In this document: in pieces, positions 42,643-51,221 of the stretch | Layout: each line of letters opens with the position of its first letter | Position numbering within the stretch: position 1 is the first letter of the stretch | Origin: Bacteroidetes bacterium UBA3022 | GTDB taxonomy: Bacteria > Bacteroidota > Bacteroidia > Chitinophagales > BACL12 | Reading direction: 5' to 3' | DNA length: 58,067 nucleotides | Assembly: GCA_002346225.1 (NCBI GenBank) | Contig: DDYY01000100.1 | Span: forward strand, 1-58,067 | Made by a program: the position numbers and the translations under genes | Notes under the pieces: model-generated | Told to the model about the DNA's origin: nothing | The model's input: only the letters and a program-made list of their open reading frames with translations | Databases searched by the model: none

Positions 42643-43344
42643 GTGAGTAAAACCACTCCTACATTTCAGCTTCCGCTGGGAGTCCGTTTGGACATCCCTC
42701 AGATCACCTATTTGAAGGATCCGGAGTCCAGTGACCTGGGCCGTCGCATAGTGACAGGCAGCATTGAACTGATGGATGAAATTGGATTTGATGATTTCAC
42801 CTTTAAGCGGCTGAGCAATAGCATAGACACTACGGAAGCCTCACTCTACCGCTATTTTGAAAACAAGCATAAACTCCTTTTATACCTCACCACCTGGTAT
42901 TGGTACTGGCTGGAATACAGGCTTGTTTTTGGCCTGGCCAACCTTACTGATCCTAAAGAAAAACTGGTCAAAGCCATTCAAATGCTGACGGAAGAGGTGC
43001 AGCAGGACAGCTATTTCGCCCACATAGATGAAACCAAGTTACACCGAATAGTCATCAATGAATCATCCAAGACCTATCTCACACGCATGGTGGATGAAGA
43101 GAATAAGATGGGCGCTTTTCGGGGTTTCAAACGAGTCGTGGCACTGGTAAGCAGCATCGTAATGGAGCTCAATAAAAACTTTAAATACCCTCATATGTTA
43201 ATCTCAACTGTCATTGAGGGCGCTCATCATCAGCGTTTTTTTGCAGAACATCTCCCCTCGCTCACCGATAAAGTTCGGGGAGAAGATCCTATTTCCAGTT
43301 TTTACACCATGATGGTACTTCAATCAATCGGCTACAAGAAATGA
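42643..43344 (+). CDS. TetR/AcrR family transcriptional regulator
   Basis: A 233-residue regulator. The helix-turn-helix is in the N-terminal third: DLGRRIVTGSIELMDEIGFD, then FTFKRLSNSIDTTEASLYRY and FENKHKLLLYL, the standard TetR DNA-binding core (about residues 25-75). The rest is a ligand-binding helical domain without a recognised subfamily. The start codon is GTG. It overlaps the ABC gene by ATGA and heads the export cassette. Palindromes between its promoter and start suggest autoregulation. Confidence 0.92.
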   Translation: MSKTTPTFQLPLGVRLDIPQITYLKDPESSDLGRRIVTGSIELMDEIGFDDFTFKRLSNSIDTTEASLYRYFENKHKLLLYLTTWYWYWLEYRLVFGLANLTDPKEKLVKAIQMLTEEVQQDSYFAHIDETKLHRIVINESSKTYLTRMVDEENKMGAFRGFKRVVALVSSIVMELNKNFKYPHMLISTVIEGAHHQRFFAEHLPSLTDKVRGEDPISSFYTMMVLQSIGYKK

Positions 43345-45050
43345 ATGCAGAAGCAACAAAAATGACTCCTGTTCAGCGCTTTTGGGGCTTACTAAAGCCC
43401 GATAGTAAGGAAATTACGCAGCTGTACATCTATTCCATATTCAACGGGCTGGTATCGCTCTCACTGCCGCTCGGTATCCAGGCCATCATCAATCTCATTC
43501 AGGGTGGTCAGATGTCCACCTCCTGGACGGTGCTGGTCGCTATTGTCATAATGGGTATTGCATTCAGCGGAATTTTGCAAATCATGCAGTTGAGAATTAC
43601 GGAGAACCTGCAACAGAAAATATTTACACGGGCAGCCTTTGAGTTTGCCTATCGCATACCGCGATTCAAGCTGGAAGCTATCTACAACCATTACGCGCCG
43701 GAGCTAATGAACCGTTTTTTTGATGCGCTGGCGGTACAAAAAGGTTTATCCAAAATCTTACTGGACTTTTCTACGGCATCCTTGCAAGTGGTGTTTGGCT
43801 TGATACTACTCTCGCTGTACCACCCCATTTTCATTATGTTCAGCGTCATCCTGCTGATTCTCATAGCAGCGATTTTTCAATTTACAGGTAAGCGCGGACT
43901 GGAAACCAGCCTGAAGGAATCCAAATACAAATACCAGATTGCACACTGGCTGGAAGAGCTGGCACGCACCAACTTCAGTTTTAAACTCGCCGGGAAGACG
44001 AGCTTGCCCATCAACCGCACCAATGAAATGCTGGAAAACTATCTGGGAGCGCGCGAAGGACACTTCAACGTGCTGAAGCAACAGTTCATTTTGCTGGTCA
44101 TGTTCAAAGTCATTGTGGCTGCCGGACTGCTTGTATTGGGTGGTGTGCTGGTGATGGAACAGGAATTGAACATCGGTCAGTTTGTTGCGGCTGAGCTGAT
44201 TATCCTGTATGTCATGAGCTCTGTGGAAAAGCTCATTGTCAACCTCGTTGATTTGTATGACGTACTTACCGCTTTGGAAAAAATCGGACAGGTAGTAGAT
44301 CTGGATCTGGAGAAATCGGATGGCGCCGATATCCCCAAAGAAGGTCATCAACACGGCATGCATGTGCAAATTGAAGATGTGTATTTCCGCTATCCCGATA
44401 TGGAGAACAATATCCTCAATGGACTACAGCTGTCCATTGCCCCCGGCGAAAAACTAACCATCACCGGAAAGAATGGAAGCGGAAAATCTACTTTGCTCAG
44501 CATATTGGCCGGCTTGTATACGCCACAGCGCGGTGCTATCAGCTACGACAAACTACCTATTGGCAACCTGAATATTGAGACACTTCGGAATGACATCGGT
44601 GCCTGTCTGACGGAGGAAAAACTCTTCAACGGAACCCTGGCAGAGAATATTGGCCTCGGCAGGCAGCAGATAAACTTTGCTGATATTCAACATGCAGCCA
44701 ACCTTATGGGTCTGTCTGAATTCGTGCGCAAACAGGCAAAAGGATTTGATACAGAGATTGATCCCGAAGGGCAGAAACTTCCCCGCAGTACGGTTCAGAA
44801 AATTCTGCTGGCCAGATCCATCAGTAACAAGCCGCGCTTATTACTACTGGAAGATGCTTTCGAACATATAGAAGAAAAAGAACAACGACAGATGATTGAT
44901 GCATTAACAGGCGACGATGCTCCATGGACACTCATCTCGGTGAGCAACAATAAATACATGGCACAGCGCAGCACCCGGGTGGCTGTTCTGGAAAACGGAA
45001 TGGTATCTGCCTGTGCCCCATTTGATGAACTTGAATTAAATACTGATTGA
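43341..45050 (+). CDS. ABC exporter subunit with degenerate ATPase motifs
   Basis: A 569-residue fused permease-ATPase of an export cassette. The membrane domain (about 1-320) has about six helices, and there is no N-terminal peptidase. In the ATPase domain, Walker A GKNGSGKST (376-384) is intact. The Q-loop Gln is replaced by Thr424 (GACLTEEKLF). The signature reads LPRST (480-484) instead of LSGGQ. Walker B plus catalytic Glu reads LLLLED (Glu504-Asp505, order reversed), and the H-loop His is Asn536 (SVSNNKYM). If it homodimerises, both ATP sites lack the usual catalytic residues. HlyD and TolC partners follow, and TetR precedes with an ATGA overlap. Confidence 0.88.
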   Translation: MNAEATKMTPVQRFWGLLKPDSKEITQLYIYSIFNGLVSLSLPLGIQAIINLIQGGQMSTSWTVLVAIVIMGIAFSGILQIMQLRITENLQQKIFTRAAFEFAYRIPRFKLEAIYNHYAPELMNRFFDALAVQKGLSKILLDFSTASLQVVFGLILLSLYHPIFIMFSVILLILIAAIFQFTGKRGLETSLKESKYKYQIAHWLEELARTNFSFKLAGKTSLPINRTNEMLENYLGAREGHFNVLKQQFILLVMFKVIVAAGLLVLGGVLVMEQELNIGQFVAAELIILYVMSSVEKLIVNLVDLYDVLTALEKIGQVVDLDLEKSDGADIPKEGHQHGMHVQIEDVYFRYPDMENNILNGLQLSIAPGEKLTITGKNGSGKSTLLSILAGLYTPQRGAISYDKLPIGNLNIETLRNDIGACLTEEKLFNGTLAENIGLGRQQINFADIQHAANLMGLSEFVRKQAKGFDTEIDPEGQKLPRSTVQKILLARSISNKPRLLLLEDAFEHIEEKEQRQMIDALTGDDAPWTLISVSNNKYMAQRSTRVAVLENGMVSACAPFDELELNTD

Positions 45051-45052
45051 TC

Positions 45053-46408
45053 ATGCTGAACATTACGCACAATTCAATCAATCAACGGCTGAAGCGCAAT
45101 GAAATGCCTTCACTGGAGCGCCTGGAGAAGCGCAGAACAGGTATCAAACTGCTGAGACTATTGGGCATACTGGCGGTGCTTTTCATTATCATCATGCTCC
45201 TGCCATGGACTCAGAACATTCGCGCCCGGGGAAATGTAACCGCATTGCGACCGGACCAGAGACCTCAGACCATTCATTCAGTGATTCCCGGTAGGATAGA
45301 AAAATGGTTTGTGCGGGAAGGGGAATTCGTACGCAAAGGCGACACCATTCTGTACATATCTGAAGTGAAAGATGAATACTTCGACCCTTCCTTGCTCGAA
45401 AACACACAGATGCAGCTCACTGCCAAGGAACTGAGTGTTACCAGCTACATGGAAAAAGTTAAGGCTTTGGACGGGCAAATTGATGCGATGATTGCTACGA
45501 GAGAGCTGAAACTGGAGCAGGCAATCAATAAACTCGAGCAGGCACGTCTGAAAATCATGAGCGATAGTATCGATCTACAAGCAGCCAATATCAATTATGA
45601 AATTGCGGTAGAGCAGTTCAGACGGATGGAACAGCTGTACAAAGACGGATTAAAACCGCTTACCGATCTGGAGGCACGCAAACTCAAAATGCAGGAAGCC
45701 CAGGCCAAGCAAATTTCACAGCAGAATAAACTGCTGACAAGCAAGAACGAAGCTATCAATGCTCAGGTAGAAATCACCACCATATCTGCCGAGTTCCGCG
45801 ATAAAATTGCCAAAGCAGAATCTGAAAAGTACACTGCGCTTTCCTCCATGTACGATGCCGAAGCCACCGTTACCAAATTGCAAAATACTTATACGAATTA
45901 TTCTGTTAGGATTGGCATGTACTACATCACCGCACCTCAGGACGGCTATATTACAAAAGCTATCCAATCAGGTATAGGTGAAACCATCAAGGAAGGCGAA
46001 GAACTCATCAGTATCATGCCTTATGAACCCATGCTGGCAGTGGAAATGTATGTTGAACCTATTGACCTTCCATTAATGGAATTAGGTCAGCATGTCCGTA
46101 TACAGTTCGATGGCTGGCCGGCAGTGGTCTTCAGTGGCTGGCCCGACATCTCCTATGGAACCTACGGTGGCAAGGTTGTCGCCATCGATAATTTCATAAG
46201 CGAAAACGGCAAATACAGAATACTACTGGCCCCCGATCCGGTTGATAACCCCTGGCCTACCGGTATTCGTGTCGGTGCAGGAGCCAGCTCCATGGCATTG
46301 TTGAAAGACGTGCCCATCTGGTATGAATTATGGCGAAAAATCAACGGATTCCCTCCGGATTATTATAAGCAATACGAAGCATCTGGCACTGAGAAAGAAA
46401 AGAAATGA
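45053..46408 (+). CDS. HlyD-family membrane fusion protein
   Basis: A 451-residue periplasmic adaptor. One membrane helix at about 35-55 (LLGILAVLFIIIMLLPW) is followed by a lipoyl-like half motif GRIEKWFVREGEFVRKGDTI. A long coiled coil occupies about 115-290, and the second half motif is APQDGYITKAIQSGIGETIK. The end has a beta-barrel region and GFPPDYYKQYEA. It should bridge the inner-membrane ABC protein to the TolC-like channel. An in-frame TTG at 45047 is less likely than the ATG at 45053. It overlaps the TolC gene by ATGA. Confidence 0.92.
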   Translation: MLNITHNSINQRLKRNEMPSLERLEKRRTGIKLLRLLGILAVLFIIIMLLPWTQNIRARGNVTALRPDQRPQTIHSVIPGRIEKWFVREGEFVRKGDTILYISEVKDEYFDPSLLENTQMQLTAKELSVTSYMEKVKALDGQIDAMIATRELKLEQAINKLEQARLKIMSDSIDLQAANINYEIAVEQFRRMEQLYKDGLKPLTDLEARKLKMQEAQAKQISQQNKLLTSKNEAINAQVEITTISAEFRDKIAKAESEKYTALSSMYDAEATVTKLQNTYTNYSVRIGMYYITAPQDGYITKAIQSGIGETIKEGEELISIMPYEPMLAVEMYVEPIDLPLMELGQHVRIQFDGWPAVVFSGWPDISYGTYGGKVVAIDNFISENGKYRILLAPDPVDNPWPTGIRVGAGASSMALLKDVPIWYELWRKINGFPPDYYKQYEASGTEKEKK

Positions 46409-47844
46409 ACAGGACACTCCAGACATTGATATGCCTCCTGTTTTGCCTTCCCATTAAAGGTCAGGCACAGACTCCTGCGGTTGCAGATTCGCTGCAGTTT
46501 GATTTCGACAGCTTTATGCAACAGGTCGCAGCACATCACCCTTTGGCGCTGCAGGCAGATTTATTGTTGGAAACAGGAGAAGCTGCGGTGCTGAAAGCCA
46601 GAGGTGGTTTCGACCCCAAAGCAGGTACAGAGGTCTACCAAAAGTATTTCGACGACAAGCAATATTACAGCCTCATCAACGGTGGTCTTAAGGTTCCCAC
46701 GTGGTTTGGACTGGAATTCAAAGGCGGACTGGAACAAAATACAGGTGCCTTTTTGAATCCGGAGAACACCCTGCCTTCTGCAGGACTATGGTATGCCGGA
46801 ATCACCGTCCCCATTGGTCGCGGACTGTTTATTGATGAGCGACGTGCGATGCTGCGACAGGCACAGGTGTTTCAGGACATGACGGAACAAGAGCGCCTGT
46901 TGACCGTCAACGACCTCCTGTTTGACGCAGCAAGAGCCTACTGGTACTGGTCAGGAAGCTACCAGAACAGACAGATTCTGCTGGATGCGGTAGAAGCGGC
47001 TCGCGTTCGATTCGAGGCAGTAAAGCAGGCCGCATTATTCGGCGACCGCGCTGCCATTGACACGCTCGAAGCCGGCATACAGTTGCAGAACCTTCAGGTT
47101 AGCTTACAGGCTGCAGAAATAGACTATTTCAAGGCGGGAATGTACTTGTCAACCTTCCTTTGGCTGGAGGGAACCCTGCCCATGGAAATTAGCAATACCA
47201 CTATACCATCTGTCATCACAGGCCCCCTGCCCGACTGGTTGCAACCCGAGTTGTTACCCAATACCGCCAGCATCGTGAGTGCCCATCCTGCAATCCAGTA
47301 CTACGGACTAAAGCTGGATGAACTTGATATCGAGCGGCGCTGGAAGGCGGAACAACTAAAGCCGCGCATTGACCTTAGCTATAATCCTATTACCGAAAAT
47401 GTGGGTGGTAATCCAATTACAGGCTTCTCTCCGGAAAACTACACATGGGGACTGAGCTTTAGTATGCCTTTATTGCTCAGAAAAGAAAGAGGTGATTTGA
47501 CACTCACGAAAATAAAAATGGAGAATACCTATTTGCAGCGGGAGCAAAAGACACTGGACCTCTCCACTAAAATCAATGCCTATTACAATGAATGGAATAT
47601 CAGCAACGATCAGATTGTAATATTTGAGCAGGCAGTCGCCGACTACTTCACCTTATGGCAGGCAGAAATTCGACTTTTCGATAATGGAGAAAGCTCCCTG
47701 TTTCTCATCAACTCACGGCAACAGAGCTATATCTCTGCCCTGCAAAAACTCAACGAGTTCAGAATCAAAAACAAGATTGCTGTATCCGGTCTCAACTGGT
47801 CTACTGCCAAGTTTGCAACCTGGTATAATCAACTTACACCTTAA
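46405..47844 (+). CDS. TolC-family outer membrane channel protein
   Basis: A 479-residue outer-membrane efflux protein. The signal peptide is MNRTLQTLICLLFCLPIKGQ followed by A-Q. Two homologous halves show TolC-type helices (LTVNDLLFDAARAYWYWSGS; LSTKINAYYNEWNISNDQIV) and beta hairpins (GLEFKGGLEQNTGAF). It completes a tripartite export machine with the preceding ABC and HlyD-type proteins. The exported substrate is not encoded in an obvious neighbouring gene. Confidence 0.9.
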   Translation: MNRTLQTLICLLFCLPIKGQAQTPAVADSLQFDFDSFMQQVAAHHPLALQADLLLETGEAAVLKARGGFDPKAGTEVYQKYFDDKQYYSLINGGLKVPTWFGLEFKGGLEQNTGAFLNPENTLPSAGLWYAGITVPIGRGLFIDERRAMLRQAQVFQDMTEQERLLTVNDLLFDAARAYWYWSGSYQNRQILLDAVEAARVRFEAVKQAALFGDRAAIDTLEAGIQLQNLQVSLQAAEIDYFKAGMYLSTFLWLEGTLPMEISNTTIPSVITGPLPDWLQPELLPNTASIVSAHPAIQYYGLKLDELDIERRWKAEQLKPRIDLSYNPITENVGGNPITGFSPENYTWGLSFSMPLLLRKERGDLTLTKIKMENTYLQREQKTLDLSTKINAYYNEWNISNDQIVIFEQAVADYFTLWQAEIRLFDNGESSLFLINSRQQSYISALQKLNEFRIKNKIAVSGLNWSTAKFATWYNQLTP

Positions 47845-47873
47845 GTCCCGCACTGCGCTTTGCGTCAGATTTG

Positions 47874-47881
47874 TATTTTTG
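47874..47881 (+). promoter_or_regulatory. Predicted -7 promoter element for the DUF2490 gene
   Basis: TATTTTTG (TAnnTTTG), 16 bases before the GTG at 47898. The gene can therefore be expressed apart from the export cassette. Confidence 0.5.
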
Positions 47882-47897
47882 CGGCAATCCGCAAATT

Positions 47898-48650
47898 GTG
47901 AAAAGATTATTAGCCTTTCTCCTATTCATTATCACTGCAAGCAGCATCAACTTCCTGCATGCTCAAAGTGACATTACCAATCAAAGCCAACTTTGGCTGC
48001 GGTATAACCCCAGAGTAACCATTTTCAATGACCTGAGGATTAAAGCAGACTTAGACCAACGGGTGTACCTGCCCAATCTCCGGCAGCATCAGTACGTAGG
48101 CAGGGCACAACTGGAATTCGATGTTACCAATGACTGGAAAGTGAGTGGCGGGTTTTCTTATTTTCAAACGGCCCTTCCACAAGACCCCAATGTCGATGTG
48201 GTTTCTTACGGCGAAGAATTAAGACCGGAACTGGAAACCAATTACAAGATAGATGTCCAATCAAATCTGAGCTTTTCCCAAAGGATACGCACCGACTTTC
48301 GGTTTATGGAAAATGCAACCGGATTCAGTTACAGCAATACCAGATTCCGCTACATGGCCATGGGTACCTATTCCTTTTTGCCTGCGTGGAAAGTGACTGT
48401 TTGGGATGAAATACATGTAAATGGCCTTGCATCAGAAAGTGTCAACTTCTTCGATCAGAACCGCATAGGTATGAATGTGACCTGGGCTCCAAAAGGTGTA
48501 TTTGCCTATGATATCATGTACTTCAATATGTTTCATAGAAGGTCAGCACCCGATTCCTATTATAACAGGCAAATCGTTCGTTTCACGCTGATCCATACCA
48601 TCGATGCCTTCGACCAGTCCGCTCGCTGCTCCGCTGCTGCCGGGAGATAG
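47898..48650 (+). CDS. DUF2490 family outer membrane protein
   Basis: A 250-residue protein with a signal peptide (MKRLLAFLLFIITASSINFL, cut after HAQ). The mature part is a predicted beta-barrel with the DUF2490 pattern: SQLWLRYNPRVTIFNDLRIK, YVGRAQLEFDVTNDWKVSGG, then NLSFSQRIRTDFRF and FRYMAMGTYSFLPAWKVTVW. The end is atypical, with FDQSARCSAAAGR instead of an aromatic strand. The GTG at 47898 gives the signal peptide directly and lies in frame with an upstream TTG that lacks support. Confidence 0.78.
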   Translation: MKRLLAFLLFIITASSINFLHAQSDITNQSQLWLRYNPRVTIFNDLRIKADLDQRVYLPNLRQHQYVGRAQLEFDVTNDWKVSGGFSYFQTALPQDPNVDVVSYGEELRPELETNYKIDVQSNLSFSQRIRTDFRFMENATGFSYSNTRFRYMAMGTYSFLPAWKVTVWDEIHVNGLASESVNFFDQNRIGMNVTWAPKGVFAYDIMYFNMFHRRSAPDSYYNRQIVRFTLIHTIDAFDQSARCSAAAGR

Positions 48651-48676
48651 CCAATAAATACAGCGACCTTCAACTA

Positions 48677-48711
48677 TAAAAAAAGGCACCTTATGTTTCC
48701 ACAAGGCGCCT
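48677..48711 (-). terminator. Intrinsic terminator after groEL
   Basis: On the minus strand AGGCGCCTT pairs with AAGGTGCCT across a 10-base loop (nine pairs, one G-U), followed by at least six T (plus-strand A run 48677-48683). It lies just past the groEL stop. Confidence 0.85.
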
Positions 48712-48737
48712 TTCGAAAGCTTATTTCATCAATGGTA

Positions 48738-50372
48738 TTACATCATACCGTCCATGCCACCGGGCATTCCACCTGGCATTCCACTACCCGCAGGTTCTGG
48801 TTTGTCAACGATGGTTACTTCGGTAGTAAGCAGGAGACCTGAAATGCTGGCTGCGTTTTCAAGTGCTACCCTGGTTACTTTCAATGGATCGATAACACCG
48901 GCAGCAAGCAGATTTTCATACACTTCAGTGCGGGCATTGAAACCGAAATCGGCTTTTCCTTCCTTCACTTTTTGTACTACGATACTTCCTTCTATTCCGG
49001 CATTCTCAACGATGGTGCGAATTGGAGCTTCGAGTGATTTCTTGATGATTTCCACACCAATCTTCTCATCTTCATTAGCTACTTCGAGTTTGTCCAGAGC
49101 GGCAATTGCACGGATGTAAGCTACACCACCACCGGCAACGATGCCTTCTTCCACAGCTGCGCGGGTTGCGTGTAACGCGTCATCTACACGATCTTTCTTC
49201 TCTTTCATAGCTACTTCGGTAGCAGCTCCTACATACAATACAGCTACACCACCGGCAAGCTTGGCAAGACGTTCCTGCAGTTTCTCGCGATCGTAGTCAG
49301 ATGTTGTTTTCTCGATTTGAGATTTAATCTGGCTGATGCGTGCTTTGATGCCATCTTTCTTACCGGCACCATTAACGATAGTGGTATTATCTTTATCAAC
49401 AGAAATGCGCTCTGCACGACCGAGGTAAGTAAGGTCCGCACTTTCGAGCTTGTAACCACGCTCTTCGCTAATGACTGTACCACCGGTTAATACGGCGATA
49501 TCTTCCAGCATTTCTTTCCTTCTATCGCCAAAACCCGGAGCTTTAACAGCACATACTTTGAGGCTACCGCGGATCTTGTTCACTACCAGTGTAGCCAGTG
49601 CTTCGCCATCCACATCTTCGGCAATGATCAACAATTGAGAACCTTGCTGAACCACTTTTTCCAAAATAGGAAGCAGGTCTTTCATAGTGCTGATTTTCTT
49701 GTCGTAAATCAGTACGTATGGATTTTCCATTTCCGCTTCCATCTGATCGGAATTGGTAACAAAGTAAGGAGACAGGTAGCCACGATCGAATTGCATACCT
49801 TCTACAACATCTACGTAAGTATCGGTTCCTTTAGCTTCTTCTACCGTGATAACGCCGTCCTTGCTGACGCGTTTCATGGCTTCGGCAATCAACTTTCCGA
49901 TTTCAGGATCGTTGTTGGCGGATATGGTACCCACTTGTTCAATCTTGCTGATATCATCTCCGACTTTTTTAGCCTGCTTTTTCAGGTTCGCAATAACTAC
50001 TTCTACTGCTTTGTCGATACCACGCTTCAGATCCATAGGATTGGCGCCGGCCGCCACGTTTTTCAAACCTGCTGATACGATAGCCTGAGCGAGCACTGTT
50101 GCTGTAGTAGTACCATCACCTGCTACGTCGCTGGTTTTGCTGGCTACTTCACGCACCATCTGAGCACCCATGTTTTCAACAGGGTCTTCGAGGTCTATTT
50201 CTTTCGCTACAGATACACCATCCTTAGTAACACCAGGTGCACCGAATTTCTTTTCAATAACAACGTTTCTGCCCTTAGGACCCAGGGTCGCCTTCACAGC
50301 ATTGGCCAGCATGTCCACTCCTCTCTTGAGTGAATCCCGGGCCTCCATGTCAAAATAAATCAATTTAGCCAT
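48738..50372 (-). CDS. groEL: Chaperonin GroEL
   Basis: The 544-residue chaperonin subunit folds proteins with GroES and ATP. ATP-binding and equatorial signatures are present, including KATLGPKGRNVVIEKKFGAP, VAGDGTTTATVLAQ and AAVEEGIVAGGGVAY. The C-terminus ends in the GGM repeat (GGMPGGMDGMM). The order groES then groEL on the minus strand is standard, with 25 bases between them. A strong terminator follows. Confidence 0.98.
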   Translation of the reverse strand: MAKLIYFDMEARDSLKRGVDMLANAVKATLGPKGRNVVIEKKFGAPGVTKDGVSVAKEIDLEDPVENMGAQMVREVASKTSDVAGDGTTTATVLAQAIVSAGLKNVAAGANPMDLKRGIDKAVEVVIANLKKQAKKVGDDISKIEQVGTISANNDPEIGKLIAEAMKRVSKDGVITVEEAKGTDTYVDVVEGMQFDRGYLSPYFVTNSDQMEAEMENPYVLIYDKKISTMKDLLPILEKVVQQGSQLLIIAEDVDGEALATLVVNKIRGSLKVCAVKAPGFGDRRKEMLEDIAVLTGGTVISEERGYKLESADLTYLGRAERISVDKDNTTIVNGAGKKDGIKARISQIKSQIEKTTSDYDREKLQERLAKLAGGVAVLYVGAATEVAMKEKKDRVDDALHATRAAVEEGIVAGGGVAYIRAIAALDKLEVANEDEKIGVEIIKKSLEAPIRTIVENAGIEGSIVVQKVKEGKADFGFNARTEVYENLLAAGVIDPLKVTRVALENAASISGLLLTTEVTIVDKPEPAGSGMPGGMPGGMDGMM

Positions 50373-50397
50373 TTCTTATTATCATTTTTTAGTTGAA

Positions 50398-50685
50398 TCA
50401 GATTACTGCAAGTACATCACTTTCGCGCATAATGAGGTAATCCTCACCATCGATATTGATTTCAGTTCCGGCGTACTTTCCATAAAGTACGGTATCACCT
50501 GTTTTGAGTGTTACAGGTTCATCTTTCTTTCCCGGGCCTACCGCCATAACCAGGCCTTTCATAGGCTTCTCTTTGGCAGTATCAGGAATGACAAGGCCAC
50601 TGGATGTTGTGGTCTCAGCAGCGGCTGGTTTTACCACAACCCTGTCAGCCAACGGCTGAATGGAGAGACTTTTTTTCTTAGACAT
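50398..50685 (-). CDS. groES: Co-chaperonin GroES
   Basis: A 95-residue cap of the GroEL chamber. SIQPLADRVVVKPAA begins the fold. The mobile loop is TTSSGLVIPDTAKEKP, and GDTVLYGKYAGTEINIDGEDY with ESDVLAVI closes it. The ATG at 50685 is chosen over an in-frame start at 50760, because the extra 25 residues do not belong to the family and cover the promoter region. It leads the groESL operon. Confidence 0.97.
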   Translation of the reverse strand: MSKKKSLSIQPLADRVVVKPAAAETTTSSGLVIPDTAKEKPMKGLVMAVGPGKKDEPVTLKTGDTVLYGKYAGTEINIDGEDYLIMRESDVLAVI

Positions 50686-50709
50686 ATACAGTTCTGTTTT
50701 TAATTTGGT

Positions 50710-50717
50710 GAAAGTTA
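50710..50717 (-). promoter_or_regulatory. Weak -7 promoter element for groES
   Basis: TAACTTTC on the minus strand differs from TAnnTTTG only in the last base and lies 24 bases before the groES ATG. Confidence 0.35.
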
Positions 50718-50733
50718 AATCGAACGATGCCCG

Positions 50734-50820
50734 AATGTCACAAACTGTGCCACCCGACATTTTATGTCAGAATGTCAGATGCCTTCTGAAATGCCTAAAA
50801 TAATAGTGAAAATTGTCAGT
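50734..50820 (-). promoter_or_regulatory. groES control region: TGGCAC element and repeated TGTCA boxes
   Basis: On the minus strand TGGCAC (50752-50747) is followed five bases later by GTGAC, a partial sigma-54 -24/-12 match. Around it are ATGTCA boxes: GACAT-TTT-ATGTC (50756-50768, perfect inverted repeat), direct ATGTCAG copies at 50764 and 50772, ATGTCA at 50735 and TTGTCAG at 50813 (plus-strand reading). This layout suggests activator or repressor sites controlling groESL. Confidence 0.45.
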
Positions 50821-50850
50821 TAGGTACTGCCAAAGCGGTAGCAATCCGGT

Positions 50851-51180
50851 TTAGAAGCGTCTGGTATTTCCGGATGTATCCTTTGTTTCGGCATCCACTT
50901 CTTCGTCCACCTGGTACTTTTCTTTTAGCTTCTGGTACTCCTTTTCTATAGAGCTCAGGTCGTCATGAAAGGCAGCCCAATAATGAAATGCCAGCCCGAT
51001 GCCCCAGCCCAGTAAGGGGAAAACAAACCAGTATCCGCCTTTATCTGCATCCTTATAACTGGTAAAAAACCAGAGGGAAATTATGATAATATTGATGAGT
51101 GCATAAACAAAAAAATGACGCCGAAAGCCAACACGCTTTTCTGCCATTTCCCACATTTTGTCGTCATTGAGGCCTTTCAT
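50851..51180 (-). CDS. 2TM domain protein
   Basis: A 109-residue protein with the 2TM layout: a short amphipathic start (KMWEMAEKRVGFRRHFFVYA), two membrane helices (about 23-40 and 53-70) and a charged coiled-coil tail (LSSIEKEYQKLKEKYQVDEE). Small 2TM-domain proteins are common in Bacteroidota, and some are fused to histidine kinases; alone, the function is unknown. It follows rarA on the minus strand by 41 bases. Confidence 0.85.
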   Translation of the reverse strand: MKGLNDDKMWEMAEKRVGFRRHFFVYALINIIIISLWFFTSYKDADKGGYWFVFPLLGWGIGLAFHYWAAFHDDLSSIEKEYQKLKEKYQVDEEVDAETKDTSGNTRRF

Positions 51181-51221
51181 ACTGATAGTTTAAGTGCAGA
51201 TTAAAGTTAACACGGAGGCGC

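Noticed and set aside
43341..45050. Peptidase-containing bacteriocin exporter (C39)
   Set aside because: The protein begins directly with the membrane domain; there is no Cys/His peptidase domain, and no double-glycine leader peptide gene is visible nearby.
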